A stretch of 45,273 bases of DNA from NCBI RefSeq assembly GCF_029211125.1, contig NZ_JARGEN010000077.1:1-45273 (forward strand), in the 5' to 3' direction. Positions 35,876 through 45,273 of this stretch are shown in pieces. A program made the translations under genes and the position numbers. Within the stretch, counting starts at the first letter, position 1. Each line of letters opens with the position of its first letter. Under the pieces are notes generated by a model. The model searched no databases. It was given only the letters and a program-made list of their open reading frames with translations, and was not told the origin of the DNA. Source of the stretch: Curvibacter soli. Lineage in GTDB: Bacteria; Pseudomonadota; Gammaproteobacteria; Burkholderiales; Burkholderiaceae_C.

Positions 35876-36858
35876 ATGCAAGCGCCTCGCACCAGGGTGC
35901 AGCGGCGCCCTGTGCATGGGGTACTGCTGCTCGATAAACCGCTGGGCCTGTCCAGCAACGACGCGCTGCAAAAGGCCAAATGGCTGCTGCGCGCCGAGAA
36001 GGCCGGCCACACCGGTACGCTGGACCCGCTGGCCAGCGGCGTGTTGCCGCTGTGCTTCGGCGCGGCCACCAAGTTCAGCCAACTGCAGCTCGACGCCGAC
36101 AAGACCTACGAGGCCACGCTGCGCCTGGGGCAGAAGACCAGCACCGGCGATGCCGAGGGCCAAGTGATCGCCGAGCGGCCCGTGGCCGTCACGCCCGCGC
36201 AGGTGGCCGCTGTGCAGCACCAGTTCATGGGCGCCATCCGCCAGATACCGCCGATGTACAGCGCGCTGAAAAAGGACGGCAAGGCGCTGTATGAATACGC
36301 CCGTGCCGGTCAGGAGGTGGAACGCCTTGCGCGCGACGTGCAGATCAAGGCATTGAATCTGGCCCTGGCGCCTGATACACCTGCGCAGCAAGCTATCGAA
36401 ATGATAGTAACCTGCAGCAAGGGCACCTACATCCGCACGCTGGGCGAGGACATCGGCGAGGCCCTGGGCTGCGGTGGCCACCTGACGCGCCTGCGGCGCG
36501 TGGCGACCGGGCATTTCCGGGTGGACGGGGCCATCGCGCTCGATGCGCTGGAGGCGCTCGACGAACCCGCGCGCCTGGCACGGCTCTTGCCCGTGGAATC
36601 GCTGCTGGCCGACCACATGCCCGTCACGCTGGCGGGCGAGGATGCCGGGCGCTTCCTTTCGGGCGTGCGCCGCCGCGGCGCCTGGGCCGACAGCGGGCGC
36701 GTGGCCGTGTTCGGCGCCAGCCCGCGGGCATTGCTGGGCACTGCGCGCGCGAAGGCGGGCGAACTGATACCGGGGCGGCTGTTGAGCCCCATCGAAATCC
36801 AACAGATTCTGGAAAACACGCACGGGGCCGCAGCGGTGCCGTGCACCAAGGAAGCACT

Positions 36859-36862
<4 letters not shown>
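35876..36862 (+). CDS. truB: tRNA pseudouridine(55) synthase
   Basis: A 328-residue enzyme that forms pseudouridine 55 in the T loop of tRNA. The catalytic Asp50 is in [34 protein letters not shown] precedes it and [20 protein letters not shown] and [16 protein letters not shown] follow. The stop overlaps the typA start (ATGA). A copy of the hairpin repeat lies in frame between the last two motifs ([18 protein letters not shown]), a region where the E. coli protein is about two residues shorter. Confidence 0.97.
36346..36409 (-). repeat. Interspersed hairpin repeat, copy 6, inside truB
   Basis: On the plus strand it reads CAAGGCATTGAATCTGGCC...GCGCAGCAAGCTATCGAAATGATAG, the reverse of the family pattern. 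Stem symmetry is mostly lost, while the AGCTATC end and GGCC block remain. It encodes a loop-to-strand segment of TruB. Confidence 0.6.
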
Positions 36863-38688
<1,826 letters not shown>

Positions 38689-38698
38689 AGCACGTGCC

Positions 38699-39583
38699 AT
38701 GCCGCGCCTGACGCAGGCCCGCGCCGTGTGGCTGATGGTGGCCGTCACGCTCATGTGGTCCATTGCCGGCGTGGTCACGCCCCAGCTTGAGGCGGCGCGC
38801 AGCTTCGAGGTCACGTTCTGGCGCAGTGCCTGGACGGCGCTCGCGCTGCTCGTCGTGCTGCCGCTCGCTCAGGGCCGCGCGGCTTTTGCCGCGCTGGCGC
38901 ACGGCGGCGGGGCGCTGTGGCTCTCGGGGCTGTGCTGGGGCGCAATGTTCACGGCCTTCATGGTTGCGCTCACGCGCACCAGCGTGGCCCACGTGCTCGT
39001 CACGATGGCGATCGGGCCGCTGATGACGGCGCTGTTTGCCCGCGCCATCATCGGCCACCGCATCGCGGCGCGTACCTGGGGCGCCATCGCGGTCGCCGGC
39101 CTGGGCATTGCCTGGATCTACGGCACCCAGCTTGGCAGCGGCAGCTTGGCGGGCACGCTGATCGCGCTGTGCGTGCCGGTGACCACTGCACTCAACTGGA
39201 CCCTCGTGCAGCATGCTGCGACACGCGGGCGGCAGGTGAGCCTGGCGCCCGCCGTGCTGCTGGGCGCCGTGCTGTCGGCCCTGGCCACGCTGCCGCTCGC
39301 CCTGCCGTTGGCTGCGTCGGCGCGCGACATCGCCTGGTTGGCGCTGCTGGGGCTGGTGCAGTTGGCCATTCCCTGCGTGCTGGCGGTGCGTTGCGCCCGC
39401 GAGCTGCCGGCCCCCGAGATGGCGCTGCTGGCCCTGCTGGAGGTTATCTTCGGCATCCTGTGGGCCTGGGTCGGCGCCGGGGAGCGGCCCGCGCCCACGG
39501 TGCTCGGGGGCGGCGCGCTGGTCGTCGGGGCCCTGGTTTTCAATGCAGTGACAACATCATCCGGAAAAGGAGCAGACAAGTGA
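38699..39583 (+). CDS. EamA/DMT superfamily permease
   Basis: A 294-residue protein with ten predicted membrane helices in two EamA repeats. The first begins AVWLMVAVTLMWSIAGVVTP with TFWRSAWTALALL; the second has a TLIALCVPVTTALNWTL helix and ends with the LALLEVIFGILWAWVGAGE motif typical of the family. The substrate is unknown; the family exports metabolites and amino acids. It follows typA by 10 bp and its stop overlaps the next gene. Confidence 0.85.
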   Translation: MPRLTQARAVWLMVAVTLMWSIAGVVTPQLEAARSFEVTFWRSAWTALALLVVLPLAQGRAAFAALAHGGGALWLSGLCWGAMFTAFMVALTRTSVAHVLVTMAIGPLMTALFARAIIGHRIAARTWGAIAVAGLGIAWIYGTQLGSGSLAGTLIALCVPVTTALNWTLVQHAATRGRQVSLAPAVLLGAVLSALATLPLALPLAASARDIAWLALLGLVQLAIPCVLAVRCARELPAPEMALLALLEVIFGILWAWVGAGERPAPTVLGGGALVVGALVFNAVTTSSGKGADK

Positions 39584-40710
39584 GCGAGACGAAGAACACC
39601 TACGACACCACTACCACTGCGGCCCCAGCCCCCGAGGTGCTCACCGAGGTGCGGGGCCAAGTGGGCTTCATCACCCTCAACCGCCCCAAGGCGCTGAACG
39701 CGCTGTCGCTGGGCATGGTGCGCGGGCTGATGGCCGCGCTGCTGGTCTGGCGCGACGACCCCGCGGTGCTGGCCGTGGCGATTCGCGGCAGCAACAAGGA
39801 CGGCCCGTTCGGCGCTTTCTGCGCCGGCGGCGACATCCGCTTCCTGCACCGCGCTGGCAGTACCGGCAACCCCGAACTGGAAGACTTCTTCACCGAGGAA
39901 TACACCCTCAACCACCTGATCCACGCCTACCCCAAGCCCTACGTCGCCTTCATGGACGGCATCGTCATGGGCGGTGGCATGGGCATCAGCCAGGGGGCGG
40001 CGCTGCGCATCGTCACCGAGCGCACCAGGATGGCCATGCCCGAGACGGCCATCGGCCTGTTCCCCGACGTGGGCGGCGGCTACTTCCTCAGCCGCTGCCC
40101 CGGCCACGTGGGCGAGTGGCTGGCGCTGACGGGCGAAACCATCGGTGCGGGCGACGCCATCGCCTTCGGCCTGGCCGATGCCTATGCGCCGTCGCAGGAC
40201 CTGCCCGCCCTGTGGCAGGCGCTGGGTGCGCAGCATTTCGCCGACGCGGCTGCGCTGAAGGCCTGGTTTGCTACTAAATATGTAGCTGCTCCCGCAGGTG
40301 GTATAAGCGCCAGGGCCGAAATTGACCAATATTTCAGCCTGCCCGGCGTACCCGCCATCGTGGCCGCGCTGGAGCATGCGGAGGGCGACTGGGCGCGCCA
40401 CACCGCCGCGACGCTGCGCAAGCGCTCGCCGCTGATGCTGCACGTGGTGCTGGAGCAGATCCGCCGCGCGCGCGGCCTGGGCCTGGCCGACGACCTGCGC
40501 ATGGAGCGCGACATGGTGCGCCACTGCTTCTTCCTGCGCCCCGGCCAGAGCGAGACGGTGGAGGGCATCCGCGCGCTGGCCGTGGACAAGGACTTCAGCC
40601 CGCGGTGGAACCCCGCGCGCATCGAGGACGTCGAGCCAGCCCTGGTGCAGGCGTTCTTCGCCAGCCCCTGGCCGGCGTTCGCGCATCCGCTGCGGATGCT
40701 GGCAGACTGA
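39580..40710 (+). CDS. Enoyl-CoA hydratase/isomerase, HIBYL-CoA hydrolase type
   Basis: A 376-residue crotonase-fold protein. ITLNRPKALNALSLGMV, GAFCAGGDIRFLH (oxyanion-hole loop), YPKPYVAFMDGIVMGGGMGIS and MPETAIGLFPDVGGGYFLSR are the pattern of 3-hydroxyisobutyryl-CoA hydrolases, the long subgroup with an extra C-terminal domain used in valine breakdown. The start is GTG at 39580, overlapping the permease stop (GTGA), with AAGGAG upstream. The hairpin repeat is inserted in frame at about residues 231-251 in the subgroup-specific part. Confidence 0.85.
   Translation: MSETKNTYDTTTTAAPAPEVLTEVRGQVGFITLNRPKALNALSLGMVRGLMAALLVWRDDPAVLAVAIRGSNKDGPFGAFCAGGDIRFLHRAGSTGNPELEDFFTEEYTLNHLIHAYPKPYVAFMDGIVMGGGMGISQGAALRIVTERTRMAMPETAIGLFPDVGGGYFLSRCPGHVGEWLALTGETIGAGDAIAFGLADAYAPSQDLPALWQALGAQHFADAAALKAWFATKYVAAPAGGISARAEIDQYFSLPGVPAIVAALEHAEGDWARHTAATLRKRSPLMLHVVLEQIRRARGLGLADDLRMERDMVRHCFFLRPGQSETVEGIRALAVDKDFSPRWNPARIEDVEPALVQAFFASPWPAFAHPLRMLAD
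40270..40331 (+). repeat. Interspersed hairpin repeat, copy 7, inside coding sequence
   Basis: GCTACTAAATATGTAGCTGC then GTATAAGCGCCAGGGCCGAAATTG matches the intergenic copy at 23357-23419 almost block for block. It encodes ATKYVAAPAGGISARAEIDQ in the crotonase-fold protein. Confidence 0.7.
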
Positions 40711-40717
40711 CCGGCCG

Positions 40718-41515
40718 CTACAACTGCGCGTACACGGCCTGCGCCAGCCGCAGCAGGTCGCTGCGCGGCAACGGCCCGACCAAGGCGTAGCCGAAGCCCG
40801 CATTCACCCAGTAGAAGCCCGGCACCGGGCCTTCGTCGGTGAAGCGGAAGGCGGTTTCGCGCGGCGTGGCGCTGGCGCCGCCCACCGCGCCGATGTAGAG
40901 CGTGAGGCGCAGGCCCTGCGCGTTCTGGAACATGAACTGCGCGCGCGCGCCGGCATCGCCCGGCAGCAGCCTGCCGCCTACCAGCGTGTAGCCTTGCGCG
41001 TCCAGGTCCGGCACGTGCAGCGGGTGACCCAGGCGCTTGGAGAGCCACTGCACCAAGTGCTCCTGCTGCGCGGCGGGCACTTCGACCGGGTGGCGCACTT
41101 CGGGCGCGAAAGCGGCGTGCGCGACCATGGCTTGGTGGGCGAAGGTCGCCACGGGCCGTGCAGCGGGCGCCATGCCGCCGCGCACCAGCCAGCCCGCGCA
41201 GAACGCCAGCGCCACGCTGGCCGCCATGCCGCTCCACCGCAGCCATTGCGCCTGCCGCGCGCGCGCGCGGTCGCCGCCGGAAGCCGCCGCATGCAGGGCC
41301 GCGGGCACCTCGGCCTGCAGCAGCGGAGCATGCAGGGCGCGCAGCGCATCGCGCTGCGCACGCCATGCGCGCAGCGTCCGCGAGGCCGATGGGTCTTGCG
41401 CGATGCGCGCTTCGAGCGCCGCGGCGTGCGCGGGCGGCAGGCGGCCATCGACGAGCGCGTGGAGTTCACCGTCGGCAATGGTGCCGGGATGCGGGGGCGG
41501 GGCGGGGGAATCCAT
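40718..41515 (-). CDS. Anti-sigma factor, membrane-anchored
   Basis: A 265-residue protein. The N-terminal 90 residues have an anti-sigma-like helical pattern (IADGELHALVDGRLPP, then helices with LEARIAQDPSASRTLRAWRAQ). One membrane helix follows (WSGMAASVALAFCAGWLVRGG, about 92-112), and the C-terminal 150 residues are periplasmic. There is no zinc-binding HxxxCxxC. It should hold the neighbouring sigma factor at the membrane; the gap is 12 bp. The stop lies 7 bp from that of the convergent hydratase gene. Confidence 0.8.
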   Translation of the reverse strand: MDSPAPPPHPGTIADGELHALVDGRLPPAHAAALEARIAQDPSASRTLRAWRAQRDALRALHAPLLQAEVPAALHAAASGGDRARARQAQWLRWSGMAASVALAFCAGWLVRGGMAPAARPVATFAHQAMVAHAAFAPEVRHPVEVPAAQQEHLVQWLSKRLGHPLHVPDLDAQGYTLVGGRLLPGDAGARAQFMFQNAQGLRLTLYIGAVGGASATPRETAFRFTDEGPVPGFYWVNAGFGYALVGPLPRSDLLRLAQAVYAQL

Positions 41516-41527
41516 GGTGGCTTGTGG

Positions 41528-42040
41528 CTATTTCAGGCGGCGCAGCGCGGGCCGCGTCGCGGCTTCGGGGCCTGGTGCGCCACCCATCAGCGCGTGCAGG
41601 CGGCTGCGGGCGCGCGACAGGCGCGACATCACCGTACCGGCGGGAATGCCGAGGATGCGCGCCACGTCTTCGTAGCGCATGTCCTCCAGCGTCACGAGCA
41701 GCAGCACCGCACGCTGGTCTTCGGGCAGGCGCAGCAGGCAGCGCTGCAGGTCGATGGCGTCGTCGCGGCCGGCGTCGGGCGCGGCCAGCATGGGCGCCAC
41801 GTCGTCGATGTCGACCGGCGTGCCCCGGCGCATGCCCTGGCGCCGCTGGTTCGCGTGCAGGTTGTGCATCACGGTGAACAGCCAGGCGCGCAGGTCGCTG
41901 CCGGCCAGCCACAGGCGCCACTTGCTGCAGGCGCGCTCCAGCGTGTCCTGCACCAGGTCGTCGGCAGCCCAGGCGTCGCCGGTCAGCGTCCGGGCGTAGC
42001 GGCGCAGGCTGGGGATGTGGTCGGCAACCTTGCCCGTCAT
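41528..42040 (-). CDS. RNA polymerase sigma factor, ECF family
   Basis: A 170-residue sigma factor with region 2 (DDLVQDTLERACSKW, then LRAWLFTVMHNLHANQRR) and region 4 (LPEDQRAVLLLVTLEDMRYED, then AGTVMSRLSRARSRL as recognition helix). The gene sits between a predicted lipoprotein gene (22 bp upstream) and an anti-sigma gene. The signal is unknown. Autoregulation through the candidate promoter at 42506-42533 is likely. Confidence 0.92.
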   Translation of the reverse strand: MTGKVADHIPSLRRYARTLTGDAWAADDLVQDTLERACSKWRLWLAGSDLRAWLFTVMHNLHANQRRQGMRRGTPVDIDDVAPMLAAPDAGRDDAIDLQRCLLRLPEDQRAVLLLVTLEDMRYEDVARILGIPAGTVMSRLSRARSRLHALMGGAPGPEAATRPALRRLK

Positions 42041-42062
42041 GCGCACTGGCGGGTTGTGGCGG

Positions 42063-42452
42063 TCAGGGGCGCGCGGTATGCCAGACGCTGTTGAAGCCGT
42101 CGCCCGTGGCGTCGCCGGCCTTGGCGTCCTTGGACCAGAAGTACAGCGGTTTGCCCTTATAGGCCCACTGTTTCTTGCCGTCGTCGCGCATGACGATGCT
42201 GTAGTCGCCGTGCGCGGCATCGGCGTCGCCTGCGGTCAGCGGCGGCCAGATCGCGGCACAGGCGCCGTTGCAGGCCGATTTGCCGCTGCCTGCGGCATCG
42301 CGGTCGAAGGTGTAGAGCGTCATGCCGTTGGCGCCGACCAGCATGCCCGCGCTGGTCTGCGCGGGGGCGTTGCCCTGGCCGTAGCTGGCGCAACCGCCCA
42401 GGGCGACGGCAAGCGTCAAACAGGCGGTGGCGGTGTGCAGAAGGTGTCGCAT
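42063..42452 (-). CDS. Predicted lipoprotein (COG4315 type)
   Basis: A 129-residue protein with a lipobox LGGC at residue 21 (sequence LTLAVALGGCASYGQ), so it is probably attached to the outer membrane or periplasmic face. Two copies of the YTFDRD-type motif (LYTFDRDAAG and LYFWSKDAKAG) and CNGACAAIWPPL are typical of COG4315, often called secreted repeat of unknown function. First gene of the unit with the sigma and anti-sigma factors. GAAGGAG lies 8 bp before the ATG. Confidence 0.85.
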   Translation of the reverse strand: MRHLLHTATACLTLAVALGGCASYGQGNAPAQTSAGMLVGANGMTLYTFDRDAAGSGKSACNGACAAIWPPLTAGDADAAHGDYSIVMRDDGKKQWAYKGKPLYFWSKDAKAGDATGDGFNSVWHTARP

Positions 42453-42505
42453 GGAAAATCTCCTTCAAGGGATGGGTGGTGTGTGCAGCAATGCCTGCCC
42501 CCCAT

Positions 42506-42533
42506 GAACACCGGCGCGGCCCGCTTTATTCCC
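42506..42533 (-). promoter_or_regulatory. Candidate ECF-type promoter
   Basis: On the minus strand GGGAATAAA is followed after 12 bp by GGTGTTC. A GGAATAA-like -35 with a -10 near GTT is the style of ECF-dependent, self-regulated units. It lies 54 bp before the lipoprotein gene. Proposed from position and pattern only. Confidence 0.4.
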
Positions 42534-42548
42534 GCGGGTGCGAAAAAT

Positions 42549-43202
42549 TCAGGGCGCCAGGCGTTCGCGCACCCAGGTTTCGTCCTCGCGCCGGTAGCGC
42601 AGCCGGTCGTGCAGCCGGCTCTTGCGACCCTGCCAGAACTCCCAGGCATCAGGCACCAGGCGAAAGCCGCCCCAGTGCGGCGGGCGCGGCGGCTGCAGCA
42701 TGAACTGCGCGCCGTACCGGGCCGCGTTGGCCACCAGCACGCCGCGCCCGGCGATCACCTGGCTCTGCGGGCTGGCCCAGGCGCCGATGCGCGAATCGAG
42801 CGGGCGACTGGCGTAGTAAGCATCGCTTTCCTCGGCGCTGGCCTTCTGCACCAGACCCTCGATGCGCACCACGCGCTCCAGCTCCACCCAGTGGAACTGC
42901 AGGGCCGCATAGGGGTTGCCCGCCAGTTCGTGGCCCTTGCGGCTGTCGTAGTTGCTGTACCAGACGATGCCGCGCGGGTCATAGCCCTTGATCAGCACCA
43001 CGCGGGTGCTGGGCCGCAGGTCGCCGCCCACGGTGGCGAGCGTCATTGCGTTGGGCTCGGGCAGTTCGCCGGCAATGGCTTCGCCCAGCCACTGCTCGAA
43101 CTGCGCCAGCGGCTCCGCATGCGAGGCGTCCTCGCTGAGTTCGGCGCGCTCGTAGCTCTTGCGCAGGTCGGCGATGGAGGAGGAAAGAGAACTCATGGAC
43201 AT
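42549..43202 (-). CDS. pdxH: Pyridoxamine 5'-phosphate oxidase
   Basis: A 217-residue FMN enzyme that makes PLP from pyridoxamine or pyridoxine phosphate. It has [22 protein letters not shown] near the N-terminus, [12 protein letters not shown] and FYSNYDS-like [36 protein letters not shown], and the C-terminal [12 protein letters not shown] with the PLP-binding signature. The start may be ATG 43202 or 43196 (two residues apart). Its product is the cofactor of the window's decarboxylase. Confidence 0.95.
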   Translation of the reverse strand: MSMSSLSSSIADLRKSYERAELSEDASHAEPLAQFEQWLGEAIAGELPEPNAMTLATVGGDLRPSTRVVLIKGYDPRGIVWYSNYDSRKGHELAGNPYAALQFHWVELERVVRIEGLVQKASAEESDAYYASRPLDSRIGAWASPQSQVIAGRGVLVANAARYGAQFMLQPPRPPHWGGFRLVPDAWEFWQGRKSRLHDRLRYRREDETWVRERLAP

Positions 43203-43231
43203 CGATTGTGCGCGGCCCCATCCGCGCTCGT

Positions 43232-43756
43232 TCAGCCCTTGGCGATGGCGGCGCAGGCCAGGCGCGGGCCCGAATTGCCCGTGGGCTGGGTGGTGAAGTC
43301 GTCCGGATCGCGGTGCACGATCAGGCCGCGCCCCACGGCGTCTGCGGCGCCACTGCCCACCACCAGGGTTTTTGACTCGAAATCGACCACGGCCACGCCG
43401 CTGGCATCCGCCCGCAGGCTGGGCAGGTCGCCTACATGGTGCGCGGCGCCGTCGTGCCGGCCGTGCGGCTGGCCGCCAGGGTTGAAATGGCCACCTGCGC
43501 TCATGCCGTCGCCGCTGGAGCAGTCGCCTTTTTCATGGATGTGGAAGCCGTGCTCGGTGCCCGGCTGCAGACCCCGGATTTCGCCGCGCACGCGCACGGT
43601 GTCGCCCGCCTGGGTGAACACCACCGTGCCGCTCACGCTGCTGCCCCGGGTGGGTTCCAGCCGGGCCGTGGCCCTCGGCCCCATGTCATACGATGCGCAG
43701 GCGGCCAGCGCAAGGGCGGCGGCAGCGCTTGCCGCCAGGGTAGGGTAACGGGCCAT
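43232..43756 (-). CDS. sodC: Superoxide dismutase, Cu/Zn type (periplasmic)
   Basis: A 174-residue protein with a lipoprotein-like signal peptide ([14 protein letters not shown], lipobox ALAAC at about residue 20). Copper ligands are in [11 protein letters not shown], zinc ligands in [12 protein letters not shown] and HHVGDLPSL, and the conserved cysteine is in [10 protein letters not shown]. It removes superoxide in the periplasm. The gene directly follows a ChaC-type gene and precedes pdxH, all on the minus strand. Confidence 0.92.
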   Translation of the reverse strand: MARYPTLAASAAAALALAACASYDMGPRATARLEPTRGSSVSGTVVFTQAGDTVRVRGEIRGLQPGTEHGFHIHEKGDCSSGDGMSAGGHFNPGGQPHGRHDGAAHHVGDLPSLRADASGVAVVDFESKTLVVGSGAADAVGRGLIVHRDPDDFTTQPTGNSGPRLACAAIAKG

Positions 43757-43837
43757 GGTTGCAGTCTCCTAGTCTTGCCGGGTATGGATCGCAGCCCCCA
43801 CTGTAGGGCCGGCGCGCATCGGTGTAAACCGGGCATT

Positions 43838-44437
43838 TCAGCGGTCTTCGCCGTGCGCGAGCCGCAGCAGCCGCGCCAGCGCCCGGTCGTGGATGCCCTG
43901 GCGGCGCAGCTCCTCGTGGGTGCGGCGGACATATTCGAGCGTGCTGCCGAACGTGCCCCGGGCCTCGGCGAAGATGCGCCGGTATTCGTCCTCGCGCAGC
44001 TCGCCTGTATGGCTCGGGCTCTTGCGCGAGAGGGTGAACGCCAGGGCGCGCACCATGCCCTGCGGCGTTTTGCAGGGCAGCCAGCGGGGGTCGTAGATGC
44101 CCATCGCCATCTCGCGCTGCCACAGACGGTCGAGCACCCCGCTGCCCTGCGCCTGCGGCACGCGGAATACCAAGCCGCGGCAGCTTCCGCCCGAAAGCAT
44201 GCCGAACACCAGGCCGGGGCGTTCGGGCGTACCACGGTTGATGCGGCTCCACATCTTGAGCGCGCGGTGCCAGCCGTGGACATGGGCCAAGCGCTGCTCG
44301 GCATGGTCGAAATCGGGGCGCCAGATCAGCGAGCCATAGCCGAAGACCCAGAGGTCGCCCGTGCCCCTCCATTCGGTTTTCGTGCGTTCGAGCGACAGTG
44401 CCGGATCGCGCGGATGGGCCGCTGGAAAGTGGGTCAT
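43838..44437 (-). CDS. ChaC-type gamma-glutamylcyclotransferase
   Basis: A 199-residue protein with the VFGYGSLIWRPDF phosphate/substrate-binding signature and the segments RPGLVFGMLSGGSCRGLVF and WLPCKTPQG typical of ChaC proteins, which cleave glutathione to 5-oxoproline and Cys-Gly. The catalytic glutamate should lie in the WQREMAMGIYDP helix region. Length is close to the usual 180-230. It could be part of an oxidative-stress group with sodC. Confidence 0.85.
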   Translation of the reverse strand: MTHFPAAHPRDPALSLERTKTEWRGTGDLWVFGYGSLIWRPDFDHAEQRLAHVHGWHRALKMWSRINRGTPERPGLVFGMLSGGSCRGLVFRVPQAQGSGVLDRLWQREMAMGIYDPRWLPCKTPQGMVRALAFTLSRKSPSHTGELREDEYRRIFAEARGTFGSTLEYVRRTHEELRRQGIHDRALARLLRLAHGEDR

Positions 44438-44526
44438 GGCTGCGTCTTACAATTTTGGATTGCCCCGCCCGCCACGCCTGAGCAGTGGATGCGGCTTACC
44501 TTCTATTTTCACGGAGATTTCCCCTC

Positions 44527-45039
44527 ATGTCCTTCGCCACCGCCAACGACGACGACAGCCACCAGCGCTTCGCCCTCGGGCTCGTCTTCGCCATCGTCCT
44601 GCTTGTCGTTTCCACGGTGGTCGGCACGGTGGTGGTTCAGCGCGGCCTCCGCCATGCACCAGCAGTCGCCGGTGCGGCGCAGGCCGCCCCCACGGTGGTG
44701 GCGGAAATCGCTTCGGTGCGGGTGGACGATGGCGTGGTGAAGTTCTACTTCGCCACCAACAGTGCCGCAGTGGCCGCCGGCGGCGCTGACGCCCTGGCGG
44801 ACGTGGTGCGCGGCGTCGCGGCGGGCCGCAAGGTGGCGGTGTCGGGCTTTCACGACGCCACGGGTGACGCGGCGCGCAACGAGGAACTGGCCAAGCAGCG
44901 CGCGTTCGCGGTGCGCGACGCGCTGAAGGCCCTGGGCGTAACCGAGGCGGCTATCGAGCTGCGCCGGCCCGAAGTCTCCATCGGCAGCGGCCCCGCCGCC
45001 GAGGCGCGGCGCGTGGAAGTGATGCTGCTGCCGAACTGA
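44527..45039 (+). CDS. OmpA-like (C-terminal domain) membrane-anchored protein
   Basis: A 170-residue protein with one N-terminal membrane helix (FALGLVFAIVLLVVSTVVGTVVV, about 15-37) and an OmpA/MotB-like peptidoglycan-associated domain: VKFYFATNSAAV, VAVSGFHDATGD, NEELAKQRAFAVRDALKALGV and a final RRVEVMLL strand. The usual GHTD is replaced by GFHD. It probably links inner membrane and cell wall. GGAG lies 11 bp before the ATG. Confidence 0.8.
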   Translation: MSFATANDDDSHQRFALGLVFAIVLLVVSTVVGTVVVQRGLRHAPAVAGAAQAAPTVVAEIASVRVDDGVVKFYFATNSAAVAAGGADALADVVRGVAAGRKVAVSGFHDATGDAARNEELAKQRAFAVRDALKALGVTEAAIELRRPEVSIGSGPAAEARRVEVMLLPN

Positions 45040-45066
45040 GCGCGGCGCACGCCAGCCGCACGCAGA

Positions 45067-45089
45067 AGCCCGGCAGCGCCGGGCTTTTT
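45067..45089 (+). terminator. Rho-independent terminator
   Basis: A perfect 8-bp stem AGCCCGGC / GCCGGGCT, loop AGC, followed by TTTTTA, 28 bp after the stop of the OmpA-like gene. Confidence 0.9.
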
Positions 45090-45273
45090 ATTTCGCCATG
45101 ACTCCGGCCCGGCACTTCGCTGGACTACGCCAAGACTCGATACAGCAGGTTTATCAATAACCCCAAGCGGCCAAGTCAGAGGGAGAGAGAGAGTCTTTTC
45201 CAATTCAGGTATGAGCCTGGAGCGACCTGAGATCGGCGACGCGAAGCGAGTCGATCCGTTGTTTGACAGATGC
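45090..45273. other. Unassigned tail of the window
   Basis: The last 184 bp are less GC-rich than the rest, with a purine-rich GGGAGAGAGAGAG tract at 45180-45192 and no supported gene. The sequence may be a contig edge. Confidence 0.3.

Overview
The window is very GC-rich chromosomal DNA of a Betaproteobacterium, most likely Comamonadaceae (Acidovorax/Alicycliphilus/Diaphorobacter-like). Support for this is the rimP-nusA-infB-rbfA-truB-typA order, the style of the proteins, and a short hairpin repeat that I associate with that family. The placement comes from reading the sequence, not from a database search. The window starts inside a broken dusC end and ends in sequence I cannot assign, so both ends may be contig ends.

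Layout. 1-2.6 kb: a dusC end, then a metallophosphoesterase/glycosyltransferase pair resembling the PlcP-Agt lipid-remodelling module, with what reads as a tandem PHO box upstream. 2.8-5.2 kb: a MAPEG protein, then a chromate transporter (chrA) bounded by inverted copies of a non-autonomous repeat (called repeat A here), next to the ruins of rsmE. 5.2-9.8 kb: a DUF3617 protein and a calcium-efflux pair (CaCA antiporter and P-type ATPase). 9.9-15.7 kb: a defence-like stretch with a single-chain MmeI-type restriction-modification enzyme and a Fic protein, closed by a cluster of repeat A pieces and an antitoxin-like fragment. 15.9-17.5 kb: tRNA-Ser(GGA), a paraslipin and an NfeD-like partner. 17.6-20.3 kb: an Orn/Lys/Arg decarboxylase between a full and a partial copy of a second palindromic repeat (repeat B), next to a fieF-like remnant. 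20.4-23.4 kb: phosphonate genes (PhnZ-like HD oxygenase, FAD oxidoreductase, phnX). 23.4-29.8 kb: fabI and a divergent yejABEF-type peptide ABC operon. 29.9-38.7 kb: a thioredoxin-like gene, then the translation operon rimP-nusA-infB-rbfA-truB-typA with a promoter and attenuator. 38.7-45.0 kb: a DMT permease, an ECH/HIBYL-CoA hydrolase family enzyme, an ECF sigma/anti-sigma/lipoprotein unit, pdxH, sodC, a ChaC-type gene and an OmpA-like protein.

Two themes link the regions. The first is phosphate economy: phospholipid replacement under a probable PhoB promoter, plus phosphonate breakdown. The second is repeat-driven change. Two unrelated transposase-less repeats border single acquired genes (chrA, decarboxylase) and abut gene fragments (rsmE, fieF). 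A third, about 60-bp hairpin repeat occurs seven times, five of them inside and in frame with protein-coding genes.
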